Shown piece by piece: positions 38,391 to 49,199 of a DNA stretch of 64,000 bases; the stretch's first letter is position 1, and every line of letters begins with the position of its first letter. Under the pieces are notes generated by a model. That model worked only from the letters and a program-made list of their open reading frames with translations. It was not told where the DNA came from and did not search any database. Source of the DNA: Davidsoniella eucalypti (lineage: Eukaryota > Ascomycota > Sordariomycetes > Microascales > Ceratocystidaceae); the NCBI GenBank assembly GCA_004009845.1, contig RMBW01000069.1, positions 103,501-167,500 on the forward strand, read 5' to 3'. The position numbers and the translations under genes were made by a program.

Positions 38391-40208
38391 CTAATAATCG
38401 TCATCGTCATACGGATAACTCTCGTCCTCTCCTAAAACTTTACTCATATAAGGGCCATTTAGCCAGTATCCAAGTTTGGCATAGTAGCTACGAACTCCTA
38501 CACCCGAGATAACACTGATCTTTTGACTACCGTGTTCCTCACGAGCAATGCGCTCAGCTTCTTCCATAAGGAGCGTACCAAAGCCTTGGTGTTGAAACTT
38601 CTTTGGGTCACGGGCATGTACTGGTACTGCAGTACCGTACACATGAAGTTCACGAACAAGACTTGTTCGCTGGCCCGTTAATTCTGGGCGGAATGTGTAC
38701 TTGGTTGTGCATTTGCGTAGACGAAGCAGAGCTACAAGAATATCCTGGCGTGGATCTTCATATGCTAAGAATGTCTCCCAACCGCCATTGGCATAGTAGT
38801 CACGTCGTACCAATTCGATTTGGTTGGGCCGAATCTTGTGTTTGACTTCGTTGATACCGACTTCCCGAGTACGGACATCACGACATGTAGTACCAAAATC
38901 CTTCATGCGAGCTAGCGCTAGCTCACGTAGATTACCATTTTCGACACCAGATGTCACAAGAGGCATTGGGATATCGCGCTGGACACGGTAAATACGAGTC
39001 CAAGGAGGGATGAGTGCCATGATACGCGCAACAAGATCTATTAGACCATTGGGGGTGTAGTTTTGATAACGCCCAGTGCGCCATAACTCATACAGACCAG
39101 TTCCACGGATAACTAATGTGGGATATATTTTAAGACCATCAGTACGAAATGCTGGGTTCTCAAAGTATTCTTGGAACTGAAATATATCACGCTCCATTCC
39201 CACATTTGGCAGATCAGGCATCATGTGACTGACAACTTTGTAGCCTGCATCTTTTGCCAGACAGAATGTTTCAGCGACAGATGCAACAGTGTGTCCTCGA
39301 TTCGTATCCCGGGCGACATCTTCGTAAAGAGACTGAACACCAATTTCGAGTCGTGTGCATCCATAGCGAAGCATATCGGAAAGATGTGGTTGTAAGCAGT
39401 AATCGGGCCTCGTCTCGATGGTGATTCCAACACACTTGATATTACTCATTTCGCCCGCTTCGACAGCTTCGTCGACGCTGTTTGTTTGGTATCCGCTAAG
39501 AGCGTTGTGTAGTTGGGCGATGAACTCTTCACGGTAGTTGGGCGAAAGCGACATGAATGTACCGCCCATAATAATGTACTCAACCTTATCGACGGAATGT
39601 CCTAGAGATTTGATCTGATCAACACGTCCACGGGCTTGCTCAAATGGATCGTAGCGAGCGCGAATCGCACGCATGGAAGTTGGTTCGTATCCAGTGTATG
39701 ATTGAGTACTGTATTCAAAATCGGAATCTGGGCCACCAGGACAATAGACGCATATATTGCCCGTGTATGCAATGTGAGGACATCTGTGTGGTTTGCACAT
39801 GACTGCAACGACAGCAATACCTGATGAAGTGCCTGTATGAGTTTTGTAAGTACTTGATGTATCATGACATCGCCATATTGGATACTATAATCACTGCGCA
39901 AAATAGTGGAACTCACGAATGGGTTTAGCGATGAGTTTTGGTAAGATATATTTCTTGTAGTGTTCTGGGATAGCAGCGATAATTGCCGTCAAGGGAGGAA
40001 TATTGTGTAACTTGTGTTTCTTTGCAAGCTTTGTCCGTAAGCTGTTAAGATTCACATCACGTCGTGCGCCGGAGTTTTTGGCAGCCGTCTCATGGTCCTC
40101 AATCAGTGCCGAAGCAATGTCAGCACAGCATCGTAGGAACCGCTCATTTTCTGGAGCAAGCTCAGCCTTTTGCTTGCGTGAGGTAGTTGTTGATGTAGTC
40201 GTTGACAT
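38391..40208 (-). CDS. ELP3: Elongator subunit Elp3, radical SAM/acetyltransferase
   Basis: Catalytic subunit of Elongator, which starts the synthesis of 5-carboxymethyl-type modifications at the wobble uridine of tRNAs. Exons 40208-39917 and 39832-38391 give 577 residues; the 84-nt intron uses a GTGAGT donor and interrupts the conserved KPIR-TSSGIAVVAVMCKPHRCPH segment. The radical SAM cysteines are seen in CPHIAYTGNICVYC, followed by the near-invariant STQSYTGYEPTSMRAIRARY and the GGTFMSL segment. The C-terminal GNAT acetyl-CoA domain is marked by HQGFGTLLMEEAERIA and YYAKLGY. The N-terminal tail is short and Thr/Lys-rich. Length and motifs match the family fully. The start ATG at 40208 gives the expected N-terminus. 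Confidence 0.98.
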
Positions 40209-41310
40209 TGCGTGCGTTGAACAGTTATGATGTGTTTGTGAAGGTAAATGAATATCCAGTCGAGATACTTTGGAAATCAAATCGTCGAAACAATTGAAGC
40301 CGGCCTGATTATATGGCGGGGCATTGTGTTACTAAATTGCTTATCGATAAGCCGTGGACAATAATTAACAAGCTCAAAAGTCAATGGTGAGATTTTTCAT
40401 AGGCGGGGCAGCGCGTTTGCACGTGACTAGGCACCTGATATTTAACACACCGGGTTCAACACCAGTGTTGAGCCTCAACAGGACCCGCGCGACCGATCCT
40501 TTAGCCCACCTCTCGGGCCTTGCATATGTAGAGCTTGCTTTTTTACCTGGAAGCCTTCTTCATATAGCCGTTGGTCGGGAAACCGCGGAGCGGCGGTTCT
40601 TATTGGTGGCTTTCAGGGTGCCGAGCTAGCGGTACATCCCCTAAAGATAGATGGCTAATCTGTGTCTTTCTGCTAGGCAATATATTTTCAATAGGATGCG
40701 GGCTTTGGGCTGGTAGACTAGTAGGAGGATAGAAGATTGAAATTTGTACTGACTGGGCAGCTGTAGCCGCCGGTATGTACTACGAAAAAAACTGTTCACC
40801 TTTCGGCTCAGGCCATGCCCTGCTTCCATATCGCCGTTTTCTGTGGCTGCACGACAGGCATTGCTCGCATGGCGAAAACTCGGGTAGTAAAAGTACGGTA
40901 TGTCGCAAACCGCCGCAATGTTCGGAGAATGTCATCATCATATAGTAGTTATAGCTGATTAAATGAGAAATTATACACAGCTAGAATTGTTCATAGCTGT
41001 TCGTCTCCTACTAACTGGTGGCCTGTTCCTTCCGTCTGTGTAGTTGCAGACACAAGCAGTCTTCCTGTCCTTTCTCGCTTTTCGTTCCTTCCTGCCTCGT
41101 TTCTCCGCTTCTTCTTCCTCCATCCTTGATTTATTTCTTTTCTTTTCCTTTTTTTTTTCTTTTTTCCTCTTTGCTTCCGCAAGACTTCTCGCAAATTCAT
41201 CTTCACAAATCTTCTTGGTCTTCAATTGTCTTGCTTTGCACCAATTGATTCCTTCTTCTTTCCTTACACCCTCACTTTTCTTTTGCTTCTCTCGCCGTCA
41301 ACTCGACACC
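40209..41310. promoter_or_regulatory. divergent promoter region, ELP3/LSC1
   Basis: This 1.1-kb region lies between the start codons of two divergent housekeeping genes. The LSC1-proximal 250 bp (41060-41300) is a strong C/T tract typical of highly transcribed fungal genes. Frames at 40384-40629 and 41018-41248 are low-complexity readings of this DNA. Confidence 0.55.
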
Positions 41311-42969
41311 ATGTCTTCCGCTCTTAGACCCTTTGGCTCGGCCATGCGCCAGACTGCCCGCCACTACAGCTCGGCCTCCAGCCCCTACGCCGAGACCATC
41401 AAGAATCTGCGCATCAACTCCAACACCAAGGTTCTGTTCCAGGGCTTCACCGGCAAGCAGGGAACGTGAGTTTATCTCGTCAAACACATTATTACCCCGT
41501 GAAATCAACATGAGCTTCGAGCTTTCAGTGCCATGCCGTTTTTGCTTGGAGCGTTATACTGGCCATTTTTTGTGTCACGTCACGTCTCGCTAGCCAATGA
41601 CTTGGCTCCGTCCTGCTGCCGAGCTTCCATAATTCCGGCCGCTCTCCCTTTCTGCACGCGCACCATCTGTCATGAAGATTTTGCTAGCTAATACATCCTT
41701 TCTTCGGTTCATAGTTTCCACGCCCAGCAGGCCATTGAGTATGGTACGCAGTCCCCTCGTCAACTATAATTCCTCGGCCGAACTACCTACGATCCTTCCG
41801 ACCCATACACAAAACTCAACTCCCTACATTCTATCATTCTTACCGAGCCTGCGCAATTTTTTTTAAATACATCGGAGCCCATGCCAACTGATATTTCTCT
41901 CAACAGGCACCAAGGTTGTTGGTGGCACCAACCCCAAGAAGGCTGGCAGCACTCACCTAGACCTCCCCGTCTTCGCTACCGTCGCTGAGGGTGTCAAGCA
42001 CACTGGCGCCACTGCCTCGGCCATCTTTGTCCCGTAAGTTCTGCAGTTCCGTTTTTCCGGCGCAAATCACCATAGAACTCGTAGGAGCTAAAATGCCCTT
42101 CGGTTACAATTGCGGTTGTGGCTCTAGTTACTTGGTTGATACAGCTTCTCCACTGGTCTGTCTCTGCCGCTGAATGATCAGCCCACTTGCTAACATGATC
42201 CATCATTTGAACAGCCCCCCCGTCGCCGCTGCCGGTATTGAAGAGGCTCTGAACGCCGAGATCCCCCTGGTTGTTTGCATCACCGAGGGTATCCCCCAGC
42301 ACGGTATGTACTGACCCTTCCTTTCTACCGACTTCTGAAAATCCGAGTACCCGCACTAACAGACAATCAACCTACATAGACATGGTACGCATCACCGACA
42401 TGCTTAAGACCCAGACCAAGACTCGTCTGGTCGGTCCCAACTGCCCCGGTATCATTGCCCCCGGTCAGTGCAAGATTGGTATCATGCCCGGTTTCATCCA
42501 CAAGCGCGGCCGCATTGGTATCGTTTCTCGTTCCGGTACTCTGACCTACGAGGCCGTCAACCAGACCACCCAGGCTGGTCTGGGCCAGTCCCTGGTCGTC
42601 GGTATTGGTGGTGACCCTTTCTCCGGCACTAACTTCATTGACTGCCTGAAGGTGTTCCTTGAGGACAAGGAAACTGATGGTATCATCATGATTGGTGAGA
42701 TCGGTGGTTCCGCCGAGGAGGAGGCCGCTGAGTTCCTAAAGGCCAACAACACTGTCAACGGTGGAAAGCCCGTTGTTTCTTTCATTGCCGGTATCTCTGC
42801 TCCTCCTGGCCGCCGCATGGGCCACGCTGGTGCCATCGTTTCCGGTGGTAAGGGTGGCGCTGACTCCAAGATCTCTGCTCTAGAGGCTGCTGGTGTCATT
42901 GTTGAGCCCTCGCCAGCTGGCCTGGGTAAGGCCCTGTACGATGAGTTTGTTCGCCGCGACCTGCTGTAA
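41311..42969 (+). CDS. LSC1: succinyl-CoA ligase alpha subunit, mitochondrial
   Basis: Alpha subunit of succinyl-CoA synthetase, which converts succinyl-CoA to succinate with formation of nucleoside triphosphate in the TCA cycle. Five exons (41311-41465, 41715-41743, 41907-42033, 42215-42303, 42380-42969) give 329 residues. Exon 2 is only 29 nt and encodes FHAQQAIEY. The N-terminus is a mitochondrial targeting sequence rich in Arg, Ser and Ala (RPFGSAMRQTARHYSS). The CoA-binding FQGFTGKQGT segment follows, and the phosphohistidine loop is GHAGAIVSGGKGG near the C-terminus. The GPNCPGII segment is also typical. The unusually long introns (249, 163, 181 and 76 bp) sit in the first half of the gene. 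All boundaries keep frame, and the length equals that of the yeast protein. Confidence 0.97.
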
Positions 42970-43956
42970 ATCAAACATCATGTCATGACTCATTCCATTT
43001 AACATATCTTGCTCTCCTATATACTTCCTCTACTTCTCTCTCTCAAATAACGCCTGATTTCACCATATATGCGCAACTTGCGTAGAGGTCTGAGCGCTTC
43101 TGCCCTTTAGTTTTCTTTTCCGCTAGATTGACATGAAAACTCCAATTCCGGGTATTATTGGGTTTTGCTTTTTGTTTCTCCATGTTGCGTCATAGTTTGG
43201 GTCATGCCTTGTATACATACACATATACTACCTCGAAATATCTCCACAGAATAACCGAAAGTATACACAAAGTCTATCATGCTTTCTTCCCTAAAGGTTT
43301 CTTTTTTCTATTTGTTTCTCGATAAATATTACCATGTTTGAGCTTTATTCGTATATTTCCCTAGACTTTTGAACAAATCGCCTTTGTCCGAAATTCCCTG
43401 CCTGCTAGCTCCGAGCTGGAGCTACTCCTATCCTGTACGCCAAGTCTTTTCATGCGATGTAAGTCCGAGCTTCACTTATGTTGGAGTGTAACCTCCGCGA
43501 ATAGGATGGAAAAGGATGGTAAAGAAACACCTGTCAATGTAAGTCCTCTCTTTTCCTAAAATAATGTATATGTATATACATGTGTACCTACGAATAATGC
43601 AGTATGAGTATTGCATCACACAAGGATCTTGACAACATTTTGTACCATTCTCCACTATTATCTGGAAAACCTTTATCGAACAAATATGCACCGCCGTCTA
43701 GTCGTACATGTATGTATATCTTAAAGAGAAAATAGATGATGATAAACTTAATTTTACTGAAACTTCTAGTCTAAGTCTTCGAAAATTTGTGTGACCGCCT
43801 AAATATACATTTTGTGAAAAATGCCATAATCAAAAGCAAACAAGTTACAAAAAAAAACATGTGCTATAATGTATTGTGAACTAAAGTTGTAAGCTTCTTT
43901 TCAACCTACATATCTAAAGAGATAGGATGTCTATTAGGGTTAGTGAAGTGACAACC
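42970..43956. other. intergenic between convergent genes
   Basis: About 1 kb separates the 3' ends of LSC1 and the UBC1-like gene. It is AT-rich with an ATGTATATACAT-type palindrome near 43566-43585. A minus-strand frame at 43476-43691 has no family. Confidence 0.5.
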
Positions 43957-44917
43957 CTAATTATCGCCTAGAAGTTGAGCAATGATATCACCATAATAAG
44001 CTTCCTCCAAATTGTAAAATTCTCCGTTGTTGCGTTCGATACCTATGAGACGAAAAGCGGCGACAACATCTTCGACGGCAAATCCCATTCCGGTGAAACG
44101 CTCAACGAGGTCTTTGTGCCAGCCACCATAGCTAATCATCGAAGTTGTATTAGTCACGACTCCGTTTATCCTTGACTCGTCTAGAATATCGTGTTAGAAT
44201 TGGGGGAGCATACTCAATCGTGGTTCTAGGTGCTTGGGTTGCACTGTAGTTTTGCAACTTTTCCTGGCGTGGCGCTCCAGCATATTTGACAGCCCATTCA
44301 TTGGCAACAGCAGCAAACCGAGCAGGTTCATTAATCATCATCTTGGATACTTCGGCGTCCTGGGGATCTTTCGGATTCGGTGCTTCGAGAAGTAGGCGCA
44401 AGGACATTAGCGCTGATTTGATATTTTGAACAGGCGACCATGAGGTGCTGAGGATATCGAGACAGATTGCGCCCTATAATGTAGGAGACTAGGTTAGTTT
44501 GAAAGCCAAAGTCGAGATATGATAAGTAGTAGCATCGTAATTCCTGTTTAGGAAAACAATGTGACAAGTTATTACCGAAGTATTCCTAAGGTAGGGGAAA
44601 TCGGCATATCGTGTACCTCATATTGATCATGAGCGACTCTAAGTGTGTAGACGTACCGTTACGCTGCTGACATTTGGGTGCCACATACGAGTGGTGAACT
44701 TGATACTAGGAGGCTTGAAAGGATAGGTATCCGGAATCTGGATGTCAACCCAGTATGTCCCACCAGCATATGGCGTATCTGGAGGGCCAGGTAGAGAACC
44801 ACGAAGGTGCATAAGATTGGCATTACTTAGGGTCTCAGCAAAGACACCTGAGTTTTCGCGGTCGGCCATGATGTCACGAAGCTCCTTTGCTATGCGACGT
44901 TCTCTGTTACTCGCCAT
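43957..44917 (-). CDS. UBC1: ubiquitin-conjugating enzyme E2 with UBA domain (Ubc1/E2-25K)
   Basis: E2 enzyme that accepts ubiquitin from E1 on its active-site cysteine and passes it to E3-bound substrates; Ubc1-type enzymes extend Lys48 chains. Exons 44917-44657, 44473-44214 and 44131-43957 give 231 residues. The UBC fold starts at the N-terminus (RIAKELRDI) and includes TYPFKPPSIKFTTRMWHPNVSS. The active-site Cys is at about residue 91 in GAICLDIL, followed by WSPV. After residue 150 comes a short linker and a C-terminal UBA domain (about residues 180-225, with the conserved MGF turn). That tail separates it from other E2s. Introns are 183 and 82 nt; the second joins linker and UBA. The gene is head to head with RPT2. 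Confidence 0.95.
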
Positions 44918-45643
44918 TGTGATCCGTGTTGAGATAGAAGCTCAATCGGTAGTTCTTGAGGTAGAAAAAAAAAGATGATAAAAAGGATAGTGACTGAATG
45001 ATAGATCAAGACACGAAAGAGATGAGATATATGGAAAAGAGGGAGATTGGATGTTGTATATTAAAGCTATTGTTTGTTAGTTGCCTTTGGGTGATATTGT
45101 GATATTAGAAGCCAACTAAGCTAACAGAATGAGATGTCGCCAGTCAACAAAAATCCAGGTAACTCTAGAATAACGAGAGTTACTAAAAGCAATTCAGTAA
45201 AATACTGAGACCTAACTGATTAGGACAAGTGATCTATCTAGGTATCTACTGCCTCTATTGCGTCACTGGCTTGAGTGGTACGCCACAAGTGGAAGGGCCC
45301 CACCTGCTATGTGGCACAAGCTTAGATCCAATAGTGGCTAGTCATTGTCATATTTGACGCCACGTCAAGGCCCCCCAGCCTTGCCTAACAAAAGCTGTCG
45401 CGTCCGTTTGGAGCCTGCCAATTGCAAGCTTGGGTGGTGATCCCTGGATTTTGGCCATCTACAGAGATTCCACTACTCACCATCTACAAACGTCTACCCA
45501 ATTAACACCACCAGCAGGAGCTATCTGCTTGCTATTATCTTATGGTGATCAAAACTCTTCATAAACAATTCTTTTTTTTGTATTGTTCTATAACAATTGC
45601 CCCGAGCGTGTGTCTTCTTGTTTAGACGTCACATTCAGCAGCC
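44918..45643. promoter_or_regulatory. divergent promoter, UBC1/RPT2
   Basis: The 726 bp between the start codons of a ubiquitin E2 and a proteasome ATPase must hold both promoters, so shared control is possible. A short inverted repeat (gtaactct / agagttac) lies at 45160-45190. I did not see a copy of the yeast Rpn4 proteasome element. Confidence 0.55.
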
Positions 45644-47194
45644 ATGGTACACTAAATAGCAAAATACATAACATCTTGAGTTTGTGCTAACAGTCATTAG
45701 GGCAACAACCAGTCTGGTATGGGCGGTGGTGAGGGAGGTGATAACAAGGATAAGAAGGTAAATCAAGACGTTTATCAATGATGGTCAACTGACTAGTGTC
45801 ACTAACCCACTCTAATCTCATTAGAAGGACAAGCCGAAGTACGAACCCCCGCCGAGACCTACAACCCGGGTCGGCCGCAAAAAGAGAAGAGCCGGTGGCA
45901 CCAGCGCTGCCGCAAAGCTTCCTGCCATATACCCAACAAGCCGATGCAAATTACGGCTATTACGGATGCAACGCACACACGATCATCTGCTACTAGAAGA
46001 GGAGTTTGTAGCTAACCAGGAGCGCATTCGCAAAGCTACTGCCGTTGCGGATGGAGCTTCCCCGGAAGACTCAGATCGTCTTGCGGATGAACGTGGCCGT
46101 GTTGACGATATGCGTGGATCCCCGATGAGCGTTGGAACTCTCGAAGAAATGATTGATGACGACCATGCTATTGTTAGTAGCACGACCGGCCCTGAATACT
46201 ATGTTAGTATCATGAGCTTTGTTGACAAGGACTTATTGGAGCCAGGAGCCAGTGTTCTGCTTCACCATAAGACTGTTAGTATTGTCGGTGTCCTCACTGA
46301 TGATACTGATCCGTTAGTCAGCGTCATGAAGTTGGAGAAGGCACCTACAGAGTCGTACGCCGATATTGGTGGTCTGGAGCAGCAAATCCAAGAAGTTCGT
46401 GAGTCAGTCGAACTTCCTCTACTGCACCCAGAACTTTACGAGGAGATGGGTATCAAACCACCCAAGGGTGTTATCCTCTACGGTGCTCCTGGTACCGGAA
46501 AAACACTCTTAGCTAAGGCTGTAGCCAACCAAACATCTGCTACTTTCCTCCGTATTGTTGGTAGTGAATTGATCCAGAAGTATCTTGGTGACGGTCCTCG
46601 CCTAGTTCGTCAGCTTTTCCAGGTAAGTTACTGGCTCACTAGAACTTGCATCAAATAATTCCATACTAATGTGATATTGGATCTTAGGTTGCTGCCGAAA
46701 ACGCACCATCCATTGTGTTCATGGATGAAATCGATGCCATCGGTACGAAGCGTTACGAGTCGACATCTGGTGGCGAGCGTGAAATCCAACGCACTATGCT
46801 CGAGCTTCTCAACCAACTTGACGGGTTCGATGATCGCGGTGACGTCAAGGTCATCATGGCCACCAACAAGATAGAGTCTCTCGACCCCGCTCTGATTCGC
46901 CCCGGACGTATCGATCGCAAGATCTTGTTTGAGAACCCTGATCAGAACACTAAGCGCAAGATCTTCATACTGCACACTAGTAAGATGAGCTTGAATGAAG
47001 ACGTTGATCTCGACGAGTTTATCTCACAGAAGGATGATCTATCTGGCGCTGATATCAAGGCCATTTGCTCGGAGGCTGGCCTGATGGCTTTACGTGAGCG
47101 TAGAATGAGAGTACAAATGTCAGATTTCCGATCGGCAAGAGAGAGAGTCTTGCGTACAAAGCAGGAGGGTGAGCCAGAGGGTCTTTATCTGTAA
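45644..47194 (+). CDS. RPT2: 26S proteasome regulatory ATPase Rpt2
   Basis: AAA ATPase subunit of the proteasome base, which unfolds substrates and opens the 20S gate. Exons 45644-45646, 45701-45757, 45825-46622 and 46688-47194 give 454 residues. The first exon contains only the ATG, followed by a 54-bp intron. The spliced N-terminus is MGNNQSG, a classic N-myristoylation signal (Gly2, Ser6), and Rpt2 is the proteasome subunit known to be myristoylated. A Lys-rich tail and coiled coil come next, then the OB domain, then the AAA domain with Walker A GAPGTGKT, Walker B IVFMDEID and the SRH region around ATNKIESLDPALIRPGR. The C-terminus GLYL has the HbYX-type pattern that docks into the 20S ring. 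Human and yeast proteins are about 440 residues, so the length fits. Confidence 0.97.
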
Positions 47195-47470
47195 GACCGT
47201 GAGTATGTGATGATCATTGAGTTGTTAGCAAATGCTTATAGATAGTGATAGCTTTGTGAATTATGAGCGGGCATTAGTTCACTATGAATAGAAAGCAACA
47301 GCATGGCATGTTGCCTAAAGAAATACTGTACTTATTGTATTGATTATATGCCATACTTTATCAAAGATCTACCTCCAGCTATTCTAAGCAATATGGTGGA
47401 ATACCCAAAGCGCCATGTTAGGAGAGAGTATATACAGACTAAAATTCACCGAAAACCCGAGATACAACAA

Positions 47471-47515
47471 GCTTCGATGGCGCAGTGGTAGCGCAGTGGT
47501 CTTATAATCATGAGG
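47471..47515 (+). pseudogene. tRNA-derived 5' half (degenerate)
   Basis: The sequence looks like the 5' half of a tRNA. It has a seven-base acceptor-like strand, an A-box-like TGGCGCAGTGG, a D-arm GCGC with loop and GCGC return, then an anticodon-arm-like cttataa. The anticodon stem pairs poorly, and no B box (GGTTCGA) or 3' acceptor follows, so it is not a functional tRNA gene. It is joined directly to LINE 3' sequence. A SINE head or a tRNA-targeted insertion are both possible readings. Confidence 0.45.
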
Positions 47516-47878
47516 AGCTTGCTATCTCCTGTGTCTCCCGCTACAATGGACTCACCCAAACGGAGTTGGGCTACGTTCTAGCAGCCAGAACCGGAGATGG
47601 TGACTTTGATAAGTACCATGACCGGTGGAAATACAATGATCTCTGCGGATGCAAAGCCTGCAGCAAGCCAAAAGAACGCAGACACTGGTGGACCTGTAGA
47701 CACAGGGGCGATATCAGGAGGGCCCTATGAGGATGTTGAGCGGGCTGCGCTGGACAGAGAGCTCTCTTGTCCCCAAAGCTGGACCCTAAAAAGTCACAAG
47801 AGATGCTTGAATCTACGTGCACCTGGAATATGCCGTTGGATTGTTGCAAAACAACAGTGGTTGCTGAATATTGATATA
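47516..47878 (+). mobile_element. LINE (Tad/I-type) 3'-end fragment
   Basis: An open frame through 47730 contains LAARTGDGDFDKYHDRW and then a Cys/His pattern (CGCKACSKPKERRHWWTC). This resembles the extreme C-terminus of fungal non-LTR retrotransposon ORF2 proteins after the RNase H region. The following 140 bp (47735-47870) match the tail at 52335-52520, including agagagctctcttg and ggaccctaaaaagtca. The 5' part of the element is absent, so this is a truncated, inactive copy. There is no poly-A tail. Confidence 0.6.
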
Positions 47879-48227
47879 TAATGATACATTAATTAGTCTT
47901 ACTCATCACTTGGTGGGTAGTCCGTGAAGAATTCGAATTGAAATAACCAGTACAAACTGTAGTTTTCTTTTTATTTTATTTTATTTTTTGGTTGTTCTTC
48001 AAAAATATGATGAATTTTCAAGTGCTCAGTTTTGTTCATGATTAATGGTTGGGCTTCTGGAATTTCGAAACTATCTATTCAATAATACACAATATATACC
48101 GGAACAAGCCAAAGAACCATCATGAATCGCCTTTTTAATCTTTCATAACTCCCAAAGCGATACGTGAAATATATCCGGGACTAAATATAAGAGTAGACGA
48201 GATGGATCATCTCTTCATATCCCCCAC
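47879..48227. other. intergenic
   Basis: A short AT-rich interval between the LINE fragment and the 3' end of the GH43 gene, with a T-rich run near 47965-47990. Nothing else is seen. Confidence 0.5.
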
Positions 48228-49199
48228 TTAATTCACTACAGGCCAGCCAGACGAGAAGTCCAGCTTGTTCCAGCCCAGCTTCTTATCTCCATCAGCATAA
48301 CCAATGCGGGTATCAACATAGTGATAGTAGACGACAGGACCATGGGTCGGGTCATTCATGACTCCTTGGCCGCCAGGCCCGTAAACAAAGTCGTGCGACT
48401 GAAGGACAACAGTACCACCGCTATTGGTACACGCCACGCCATTCTTGTCAACAAACCCACCGGTGGCCGAACTGCTGCGGCACACCATGATCTTGTACTC
48501 CCCACCAGAAGCGGGCTTGCTAGTGTCGTAGCCACAGCATTGACCCTTGCTATAGAAGAGGTAGTAATAGTTGCCGTAATGAAACTGGAAAGCGCCCTCA
48601 ACGGCGGTTGTCACAGGATCATAAGCGATCTGCGAACTTGAAGCTCCAGAGGCGACCTTGGTAGGGGGATTGGCCATCTTGACTTGGTAGATATCCCGCC
48701 AGAAAGAGCCAAAAGCCATATACCAGTCACTACCAACTTGAATAAGACTGGCATCAATGGCGTTGTATGGCTTGCCGCTGCTGGATGCCACACCGGAAGC
48801 ACCAAGATCGGTCCAAGAACCGGCTCCGAGTGAAGTAGATGAAGCAACACCAATGGCGCTGTTTTGAGAGCCAAATGACGACACGCTGTAGTATAGGTAG
48901 TAGGTGCTACCGACCTTGACGACCTCGGGGGCCCACAAGTCATCTTTACCCGCGAGATCGATAATGCTGCCAGAAGGAACGGCGGCGCCCTTGTAGGTCC
49001 AAGGACCGACCAATGCGGGCGCAGAGTGGATGGCGATTTTTCCGCCGGTAGAGAACCGCCAGTAGGTACCTGCAGAATCGATGACTATAGAGGGATCATG
49101 CGAGTTGGTGCAAGTTCCAGAACAGGCCTCGGGGGACGAGACCGCAATAGCTGCCGAAGCAGCAGCGAGGGCGGAGAGTAAAGTCTTGAAGAAAGCCAT
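48228..49199 (-). CDS. secreted GH43 endo-arabinanase
   Basis: Extracellular enzyme of glycoside hydrolase family 43 that cleaves alpha-1,5-arabinan side chains of plant pectin. It is intronless and 323 residues long, the usual size of single-domain fungal arabinanases (ABN type). A signal peptide spans about residues 1-20 (MAFFKTLLSALAAASAAIAV). The five-bladed propeller carries the three GH43 acidic residues: Asp35 in HDPSIV (general base), Asp149 in NAIDASL (pKa modulator) and Glu201 in VEGAF (general acid). The late HDFVYGPGGQG segment matches the arabinanase substrate-site loop. An upstream in-frame extension to 49301 is less likely than the ATG at 49199, which gives the signal peptide at the very N-terminus. 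Plant-wall digestion suggests a saprobe or plant associate. Confidence 0.94.
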   Translation of the reverse strand: MAFFKTLLSALAAASAAIAVSSPEACSGTCTNSHDPSIVIDSAGTYWRFSTGGKIAIHSAPALVGPWTYKGAAVPSGSIIDLAGKDDLWAPEVVKVGSTYYLYYSVSSFGSQNSAIGVASSTSLGAGSWTDLGASGVASSSGKPYNAIDASLIQVGSDWYMAFGSFWRDIYQVKMANPPTKVASGASSSQIAYDPVTTAVEGAFQFHYGNYYYLFYSKGQCCGYDTSKPASGGEYKIMVCRSSSATGGFVDKNGVACTNSGGTVVLQSHDFVYGPGGQGVMNDPTHGPVVYYHYVDTRIGYADGDKKLGWNKLDFSSGWPVVN

